Source: a bacterium (GTDB lineage Bacteria > Latescibacterota > UBA2968). Taken from it: a stretch of DNA of 10,669 bases. Shown here one piece after another: positions 6,185 through 10,669 of the stretch. A program made the translations under genes and the position numbers. The stretch is taken from positions 1 to 10,669 of the forward strand of contig JAPUJS010000461.1 of the NCBI GenBank assembly GCA_027296045.1, given 5' to 3'. Numbering within the stretch: position 1 is the first letter of the stretch; each line of letters opens with the position of its first letter. The notes under the pieces were generated by a model. It was not told the DNA's origin and did not search any database. It saw only the letters and a program-made list of their open reading frames with translations.

Positions 6185-7090
6185 ATGAATGCCAGAGAAC
6201 GCTATTTCTGGGACCTCACCGGCTACCTGGTGGCCAAACATGTACTCTCACCCGATGAGGTCGCTCACACCAACGAAATCGTCGACCGATATTCCGACCG
6301 TGTCGTCGTTGGAGGATCTACCGCCCGCGACTCCAAATCCTTTGCCGGCACCGGCCGCCCGATGCTGCCGGGCATTCTCGAATTTCCCAAGCCCGACTGC
6401 GATCCTTTCCGCGCCATGCTCGCCCACCCGGCTGTTGTCTCCCGATTAAATGTGATGTGCGGCAAAGGCTTTCGCCTCGACCACGGCCCGATGTTCATTG
6501 TCAGCGTCAAGGGCACCGCCGGACACACCATGCACGGCAATGGAGATCCGCACCGCCCTCACGTGGCCTACCACCACCAAAACGGCACCCCCTACGTAGG
6601 CGGTGTCACCGTTGCCTGGCAACTCCACGACTGCAAAGAAAATCAGGGCGGCTTCGCCTGCGTGTCCGGCTCTCACAAATCCAACTTCCCCATGCCCAGA
6701 GGGATCCGAACCGGAGACGACGATATGGACCTCATCACCCAGCCCGTTGTCGAGGCAGGCGATGTGGTCTTCTTCATGGACAGCGCCCAATCCCACGGCG
6801 CCACCCCCTGGAAATTGGACACCACACGCCGCTCCATCCTCCTCAAATACGCCGGCCGCACCAGCTCCCGAAGTGGCCACTCCAGGGACGTGTCTCCACC
6901 CGAAGCCTATTGGGACAAAAATATCGTGGACGGAATGACCGAAGAGCAAAAAGCCATCATGTGGGGTCCCTACTCCAACCACCGCGGCGAGATCCCGATG
7001 CTCGATGTGGACGAGGGCGGCGCCGTTTACATCACAAATCAAGATGATACGGAAGGAAAAAGGTCGAAAAACAGTCGCAAAGTGGCCTAA
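6185..7090 (+). CDS. PhyH-family Fe(II)/2-oxoglutarate dioxygenase, copy 1
   Basis: 301 aa; start fixed by GGAGGAT (6174-6180) five bases before ATG. Fold landmarks in order: N-terminal helix ERYFWDLTGYLVAKHVLSPDE (residues 5-25), KGFRLDHGP (94-102), MHGNGDP (116-122), YHHQNG (129-134), a VTVAWQL core strand, GGFACVSGSHK (155-165), GDVVFFMDSAQSHGATPW (192-209) and RRSILLKYAGR (215-225). The distal His204 and Arg215, 11 residues apart, match the metal and 2-oxoglutarate ligands of PhyH enzymes. By spacing to His204 (87 residues), His117 is the likely first metal ligand, but it is followed by G-N rather than x-D. Members hydroxylate diverse small molecules; the substrate here is unknown. First gene of a tandem array; 29 bases separate it from copy 2. 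The last 15 residues are a basic tail not seen in the other copies. Confidence 0.85.
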   Translation: MNARERYFWDLTGYLVAKHVLSPDEVAHTNEIVDRYSDRVVVGGSTARDSKSFAGTGRPMLPGILEFPKPDCDPFRAMLAHPAVVSRLNVMCGKGFRLDHGPMFIVSVKGTAGHTMHGNGDPHRPHVAYHHQNGTPYVGGVTVAWQLHDCKENQGGFACVSGSHKSNFPMPRGIRTGDDDMDLITQPVVEAGDVVFFMDSAQSHGATPWKLDTTRRSILLKYAGRTSSRSGHSRDVSPPEAYWDKNIVDGMTEEQKAIMWGPYSNHRGEIPMLDVDEGGAVYITNQDDTEGKRSKNSRKVA

Positions 7091-7119
7091 TTTCCAAACA
7101 CTATTGTAAGGAAAACACC

Positions 7120-7980
7120 ATGAACGCCGAAGAACGCTACCACTGGGACATCACCGGCTATCTGGTCGTGCGAAACGTGCTCTCGACCGACGAACTCAAA
7201 GCCGCCAACGATGCCCTCGACCACTATGCCGACCACATCCGGGCCGGCTCAAGGAGGCAACAAAATCCCGAACTGGAAGGAACCGGCAGGCTTGGATTGA
7301 GAGACTACAACGTCCTCCAGTTTGAAAAGCCCTACTGCGATCCTTTTCGCAATATGCTTGCCCACCCGGAAATCATTTCCCGCTTAAAAGTCATGTGCGG
7401 CAAAGGCTTTCGATTGGACCACGGTCCCCAGTTCATCGGTGGGGTCAACGGCACCCAGGGCGGCACCCAGCACGGCTCGGGAGATCCGCACAAACCCTGG
7501 GTGGGCTATCATCACCAAAACGGAAACATGTATGTCGGCGGCGTCACCGTCACCTGGAACCTGACAGATGCCGATCCCGGCGTTGGAGGATTCGGTTGTG
7601 TGGCCGGTTCCCATAAATCCAAATACCCGATGCCTTCCGATGTTCGCGACCAGACCAACCTGATGGGCTGTGTCAGTCAAATACCGATGAAAGGAGGAGA
7701 CGTTCTCTTTTTTATGGACGGCGCACAAACCCACGGCACCATGCCCTGGAAAGCCGACCACATGCGTCGCACCATCCTTTTCAAATTTGCCGGACGAACC
7801 TCCGCCCGCACCGGCCCCGCTCAGCAACTTGCCCCGCCCGAAACGTACTGGGATAAGGAAATCGTAGATGGCATGACCGAAGCACAAAAAGCCGTCATGT
7901 GGGGCCCCTATTCCAATTATAGAAGCGACTTTCCGACCCTCACTGTGACCGAAAACGGTGCGGTTGAGGTCGAATCTTAA
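7120..7980 (+). CDS. PhyH-family Fe(II)/2-oxoglutarate dioxygenase, copy 2
   Basis: 286 aa; an AAGGAAA site precedes the ATG by a normal distance. It shares all landmarks with copy 1: ERYHWDITGYLVVRNVLS at the N-terminus, KGFRLDHGPQF (95-105), QHGSGDP (117-123), YHHQNG (130-135), VAGSHKSKYP (161-170), GDVLFFMDGAQTHGTMPW (193-210) and RRTILFKFAGR (216-226). Predicted ligands are His118, distal His205 and Arg216. As in its neighbours, the position expected to hold the iron-binding Asp is not acidic (H-G-S), and the nearest acid, Asp122, is four residues on. The stretch 42-70 before CDPF differs strongly from copy 1 and may shape the substrate pocket. Sequence around ETYWDKEIVDGMT (241-253) is nearly the same as in copies 1 and 4, so the copies arose by duplication. 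No terminator separates it from copy 3 (66-base gap), so they are probably co-transcribed. Confidence 0.85.
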   Translation: MNAEERYHWDITGYLVVRNVLSTDELKAANDALDHYADHIRAGSRRQQNPELEGTGRLGLRDYNVLQFEKPYCDPFRNMLAHPEIISRLKVMCGKGFRLDHGPQFIGGVNGTQGGTQHGSGDPHKPWVGYHHQNGNMYVGGVTVTWNLTDADPGVGGFGCVAGSHKSKYPMPSDVRDQTNLMGCVSQIPMKGGDVLFFMDGAQTHGTMPWKADHMRRTILFKFAGRTSARTGPAQQLAPPETYWDKEIVDGMTEAQKAVMWGPYSNYRSDFPTLTVTENGAVEVES

Positions 7981-8046
7981 ACCGTCGATACTGTTGGACC
8001 CAATTTAAAAATCCGTTTCCCACAATTCTTCCAGGAGAACAGTACC

Positions 8047-8925
8047 ATGGACCCACTTCTCTACACCGTCTCAGAAGAAGACAAATACTACTTTGACCTC
8101 CGGGGCTATCTGGTTGTCGAAAACGCGATTTCTGAAACAGAAGTCAAAGAATGTAACGATGCCATCGATCATTATGAGGGGGAGATCAAAACCCGCGAAA
8201 ACGGTCAACTCGCCCACGGTTCATCCACCCTCGAAGGCTCCGAAGGTCGCCGCGAACTCCACGGTATGCTCGGTTGGCCCGAACCCTATCGCGAACCCTT
8301 CCGCAAGCTTTTGGTCCACCCCACGGTTGTCTCCCGCCTGAACGAATTCTCCGGCAAGGGCTTCCGCCTCGACCACGGCCCTCTGCTCATTAATGCCCGA
8401 ACTGGCACGGAAGGCCAGCGCCTCCACGGCGGCGGCGAACCCTTCAGCCCGTCCGTGTGGTATCACCAGCAAAACGGCCGTATCTTCTGCCGCGGCATCA
8501 CCGTGGCCTGGCAACTCACCGATGTCAATCCGGGCGACGGCGGTTTTGCTTGCGTGCCCGGTTCCCATAAGGGCGCCGAACCCATACCCGAAGGCGTCCG
8601 CTCGATCGAAGACGACATGGGTCTGGTGGCCCAGCCTGCGATGAAGGCCGGCGACGTCCTCTTATTTGCCGAAACCATGACCCACGGTGCCCTGCCCTGG
8701 AAAGGCGAGGGAGAACGCCGGTCGGTCCTCTACAAATACACCTCTCGGGCCGCCGCACGGGCCGTTGGCAAACACTTTACGCCCGAAGAGCGCTACGGTG
8801 ACTGGGTCAGTGAACTCACCCCCGAACAACACGCCGTCCTCTACGGCCCCGGTGTCCACCACGGCGGACGCCTCCCCATCCTCGACGCCGACGATGAAAA
8901 AACGTGGATTGTTAATCAAGAATAG
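8047..8925 (+). CDS. PhyH-family Fe(II)/2-oxoglutarate dioxygenase, copy 3 (most divergent)
   Basis: 292 aa; start chosen at ATG 8047 with CAGGAGA nine or so bases upstream. A ten-residue extension (MDPLLYTVSE) precedes the family start. Landmarks: KYYFDLRGYLVVENAIS (13-29), KGFRLDHGPLL (104-114), LHGGGEP (126-132), YHQQNG (139-144), GGFACVPGSHKGAEPIPEG (165-183), GDVLLFAETMTHGALPW (202-218) and RRSVLYKYTSR (224-234). Predicted ligands are His127, distal His213 and Arg224. The second residue of the YH[HQ]QNG motif is Gln here, showing that only the first His of that motif is invariant. FSGKGF replaces the MCGKGF of the other copies, and the C-terminal YWDKxIVDG block is changed to RYGDWVSELT, so this is the outlier and may act on a different substrate. 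A 16-bp hairpin follows 33 bases after its stop. Confidence 0.85.
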   Translation: MDPLLYTVSEEDKYYFDLRGYLVVENAISETEVKECNDAIDHYEGEIKTRENGQLAHGSSTLEGSEGRRELHGMLGWPEPYREPFRKLLVHPTVVSRLNEFSGKGFRLDHGPLLINARTGTEGQRLHGGGEPFSPSVWYHQQNGRIFCRGITVAWQLTDVNPGDGGFACVPGSHKGAEPIPEGVRSIEDDMGLVAQPAMKAGDVLLFAETMTHGALPWKGEGERRSVLYKYTSRAAARAVGKHFTPEERYGDWVSELTPEQHAVLYGPGVHHGGRLPILDADDEKTWIVNQE

Positions 8926-8958
8926 GGCCCGGTAGAACAAGAAAGCCCCTCTTTTAAC

Positions 8959-8999
8959 GTGATCCAGCACCCTGTATAAAATGCAGGGTGCTGGATCAC
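8959..8999 (+). terminator. 16-bp perfect hairpin between PhyH copies 3 and 4 (terminator or leader element)
   Basis: Arms 8959-8974 (GTGATCCAGCACCCTG) and 8984-8999 are exact reverse complements; with an inner G-T and A-T pair the loop shrinks to five bases. No T-run follows. It ends 22 bases before the copy 4 ATG, so it would sit in that gene's leader if read through. It may attenuate copy 4 or stabilise the 3' end of the copy 1-3 transcript. Confidence 0.55.
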
Positions 9000-9021
9000 A
9001 ATCCTTATTGGGAAACCTGCT

Positions 9022-9912
9022 ATGGACGCCAAAGAAACCTATTTCTGGGACCTCACCGGCTATCTCGTACTTCGAAATGTGCTCACCGCCGAAGAGGTCC
9101 AGGCCGCCAACGACGGCCTCGATTATCTCTCCGAACAAATGCAGAGTGACCGCGATGACCCCGAAGTCAACGCCTGGCGGGAACACGCCAGCCCCAGCAT
9201 CACCGACGGGATCCTTGTCCGTTCCCGCAACAACTATCCCTATCTCCTCACCCTCACCGAACCGCACTGCGAGCCTTTTCGCCACATGATCGCTCACCCC
9301 CAGCTTGTCTCCCGATTAAACACCATGTGCGGCAAAGGCTTCCGGCTCGACCACGGCCCTCAATTCATCGGTGGAATCAATGGTACCCGGGGAGGTTCCC
9401 TCCACGGTGCAGGCGAACCCCACCGCCCCTATGTGGCCTACCACCACCAAAACGGCGTCGGCCACGTTGGCGGCGTTACCGTCACCTTTCAGCTAGGCGA
9501 ATCTGCAGACGGCGACGGCGGTTTTGCCTGTGTGCCCGGCTCTCACAAATCCAAATATCCCATGCCGAAGGGCGTTCGCTCTCAGGAAAATGAAATGGAT
9601 GTCGCCGCCGAACCCGCCCTGGGTCCCGGCGATGTGCTCTTTTTCATGGACGGCGCCCAGACCCACGGCACCCATCCCTGGAAAGCCGACCACCAGCGCC
9701 GATCCATTCTCATCAAATACGCCTCTCGCACTGCCACCCGTTCGGGAGCCTCCAAAGTGGTGGCAAACCCCGACACCTACTGGGATAAGGAAATCGTCGG
9801 TGGCATGCCTCCCGAACAACGCGCCGTGATGTTTGGGCCTTGTTCATCCCCGGGAAGCCAAGACGTTTATCTTGACGTAGACGATAGCGGCACGGTACGG
9901 ATGGGTCGTTAA
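9022..9912 (+). CDS. PhyH-family Fe(II)/2-oxoglutarate dioxygenase, copy 4
   Basis: 296 aa from ATG 9022. Only a weak ribosome site (GGGAAA) lies upstream, in contrast to the other copies, just after a large hairpin. Landmarks: ETYFWDLTGYLVLRNVLT (5-22), KGFRLDHGPQF (105-115), LHGAGEP (127-133), YHHQNG (140-145), GGFACVPGSHKSKYPMPKG (166-184), GDVLFFMDGAQTHGTHPW (203-220) and RRSILIKYASR (226-236). Predicted ligands are His128, distal His215 and Arg226; again H-G-A-G-E stands where HxD is expected. The variable stretch 42-80 is about ten residues longer than in copies 1 and 2, and the last 25 residues (after VMFGP) have lost the YSNxRG block conserved elsewhere. Its core is closest to copy 2 by eye (QFIGG, THGT-PWKADH, YWDKEIV). 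Enzyme activity is inferred only from the family; the substrate is unknown. Confidence 0.85.
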   Translation: MDAKETYFWDLTGYLVLRNVLTAEEVQAANDGLDYLSEQMQSDRDDPEVNAWREHASPSITDGILVRSRNNYPYLLTLTEPHCEPFRHMIAHPQLVSRLNTMCGKGFRLDHGPQFIGGINGTRGGSLHGAGEPHRPYVAYHHQNGVGHVGGVTVTFQLGESADGDGGFACVPGSHKSKYPMPKGVRSQENEMDVAAEPALGPGDVLFFMDGAQTHGTHPWKADHQRRSILIKYASRTATRSGASKVVANPDTYWDKEIVGGMPPEQRAVMFGPCSSPGSQDVYLDVDDSGTVRMGR

Positions 9913-9945
9913 CCCCGCTACCGATCCTCATGGAGGAATCCCCAC

Positions 9946-10206
9946 ATGGCCCACGGCACCTTCCCCTGGCAAAACGACCACGAACGCCGCTCCATCCTCT
10001 TCAAATACGCCGGTCGCACCTCGGCCCGCTCGGGCCCCGCCTCCGAACTCGCCCCACCCGAAACCTATTGGGACGACGCCACCATCGACGGCATGACCGA
10101 AGAAGAGAGAGCCGTCATGTGGAGCCCCTACTCCAACCACCGCGGGGGACTGCCTTTTCTGGATATTGATGAAGAGGGCTCCGTTCGAGTCGAGCAGCAG
10201 GAATAA
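9946..10206 (+). pseudogene. PhyH copy 5, C-terminal fragment with intact start signals
   Basis: 86 codons equal to the last third of the neighbouring enzymes. It begins MAHGTFPW, exactly at the distal-His motif (THGTxPW of copies 2 and 4), then RRSILFKYAGR, APPETYWDDATIDGMTEEE and SPYSNHRGGLPFLDIDEEG. Distal His3 and Arg14 keep the 11-residue spacing. The first iron His, the core strand region and the N-terminus are gone, so it cannot form a jelly-roll enzyme. Yet GGAGGA (9932-9937) lies nine bases before the ATG, as good a ribosome site as that of copy 1. The simplest reading is an internal deletion that joined the leader of a fifth gene to its own 3' part. It is 33 bases after copy 4 and directly before the array terminator. 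Expression as a small protein is possible, but a role is unproven. Confidence 0.7.
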
Positions 10207-10216
10207 GCCCAGAACC

Positions 10217-10258
10217 AAACAAAAAGGCTTATGCAATAAAGCGTAAGCCTTTTTGTTT
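10217..10258. terminator. Strong bidirectional intrinsic terminator closing the PhyH array
   Basis: An 18-bp stem (10217-10234 with 10241-10258, one G-T pair) around a six-base loop AATAAA. The A-tract of the left arm and the T-tract of the right arm (CTTTTTGTTT) give an intrinsic terminator in both directions. The stem begins ten bases after the stop of the copy 5 fragment. A 14-base piece of the left arm (CAAACAAAAAGGCT, 10216-10229) also occurs at 5095-5108. Confidence 0.85.
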
Positions 10259-10260
10259 AT

Positions 10261-10398
10261 CTGAGAGATCGATTTAGAAAGTCTTTCAAGACGACCGAAA
10301 TTTATACTCACGTGAGCAAGAAACAGTTGGGCAGGATTCAGAGCCCACTGGACACGCTGCCTTTGGATTTGGATAAGAGAGGAGGTGACAAAACCTGA
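10261..10398 (+). pseudogene. C-terminal tail of a tyrosine recombinase/integrase
   Basis: The + strand frame reads RKSFKTTEIYTHVSKKQLG, then RIQSPLDTL and a charged tail ending at TGA 10396-10398. The K-T-T-x-I-Y-T-H-V motif holds the catalytic tyrosine (codon 10303-10305), and the following L-G-x-I-x-S-P-L-D is the tail typical of a XerC/D- or IntI-like integrase group common in Bacteroidota and related environmental phyla. The normal preceding block (G-T-D-L-R-x-I-Q-x-L-L-G-H) is only faintly traceable (LRDRFRKS), and further upstream the frame enters the PhyH terminator, so the Arg/His-bearing catalytic domain and N-terminus are missing. It is therefore a broken gene end fused to the array boundary. 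It points to past site-specific recombination or deletion here. The call rests on a short but very distinctive motif. Confidence 0.7.
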
Positions 10399-10669
10399 AA
10401 GTGCATCTGAAGGTCAAATAGATGTACTAGTTCGTGCCAACAACCGGTTTCGCAGGTAATATCTTCACCAGGTCATACTATCATGCAACAAAGGACCTAC
10501 CTATGGAGTGGTTCACACTACTTCCAAGAATGACATGGTAGTGTCTACCAGGTTCCAATACAAGTAGTTTTGCAAAATGCCGCTTTGTAGTGATCAAAAA
10601 TTCAAAAGGGGGCAAAGACATTTACCCTCCAACTCCATCCGATTCCCCCACTACCACTCCTGATTTCAC
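10399..10669. other. AT-richer tail with no recognised gene
   Basis: This stretch is visibly poorer in GC than the PhyH array and contains stops in all + frames at short intervals. The only candidate is a 46-codon - strand frame (ATG 10621, stop 10481-10483) beginning MSLPPFEFLITTKRHFAK, with GGAGGG a few bases before the ATG; I do not recognise it. A small hairpin (TGGTA/TACCA, about 10536-10550) is present. No second integrase end or repeat array is visible. Confidence 0.35.

Noticed and set aside
6446..7047. Long open frames antisense to and out of frame with PhyH copy 1 (and similar ones in copies 2-4)
   Set aside because: They follow from GC-rich third positions, show no domain signature and recur at equal places in each paralog; the + strand PhyH frame carries all family motifs.
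10388..10459. Frame with GQIDVLVRANN, recalling an IS4-type transposase motif
   Set aside because: The match is a few residues only, the frame is closed on both sides within about 50 codons, and no DDE motif or terminal repeats are seen; the integrase frame explains the upstream part better.
10399..10669. Integron attC-like sites downstream of the integrase tail
   Set aside because: No RYYYAAC/GTTRRRY pair with the expected internal symmetry was found; the GCCAAC near 10435 has no partner.
1..10669. CRISPR arrays, tRNA or rRNA genes, complete insertion sequences
   Set aside because: No regularly spaced direct repeats, no cloverleaf or rRNA-like sequence and no intact transposase were seen on reading both strands.

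Overview
The window looks like bacterial chromosome, moderately GC-rich across the coding parts and visibly more AT-rich in two scarred intergenic zones. The left edge carries what looks like flagellar-cluster sequence. The right half is a tandem family of PhyH-type Fe(II)/2-oxoglutarate dioxygenases with the N-terminus typical of uncultured Latescibacterota, Poribacteria or Entotheonella-like genomes, which carry very large PhyH families. The flagellar genes make a Latescibacterota-like organism the better guess. This placement is inference from family recall; no marker gene is present.

Left part (1-4160, all + strand): the C-terminal end of a helix-turn-helix protein of the kind found in flagellar operons, a small lipoprotein (158-634), a polytopic GT-C/TMTC-like membrane protein with a TPR tail (638-2683), and a FliK-like hook-length control protein (2763-4076). 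The genes are tightly packed, so they probably form one transcription unit, closed by a perfect 21-bp inverted repeat (4102-4159).

Middle part (4200-6020, mostly - strand): a zone of small genes and gene remnants. It holds two short coiled-coil ORFs overlapping by ATGA, the N-terminal half of a DUF433 antitoxin-like protein, the C-terminal end of a HYR/Ig-like surface protein, and a histidine-kinase ATPase domain that has lost its N-terminus and carries a frameshift. An intrinsic terminator follows the kinase remnant. This looks like an indel and rearrangement hot spot.

Right part (6100-10210, + strand): a putative sigma70 promoter, then four complete, clearly paralogous PhyH-family genes (301, 286, 292 and 296 aa), each with its own start signal, and a fifth copy reduced to its last 86 codons but preceded by a good Shine-Dalgarno. 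A strong bidirectional terminator (10217-10258) closes the array. All four full copies lack the canonical HxD iron motif, which is the most interesting biochemical observation here.

Right edge (10261-10669): the C-terminal tail of a tyrosine recombinase, with the catalytic IYTHV motif, directly abuts the PhyH terminator. It is followed by about 270 bases in which I recognise no gene. The recombinase tail and the fragment-rich middle zone suggest that the PhyH array sits in an accessory block inserted beside a core flagellar locus.
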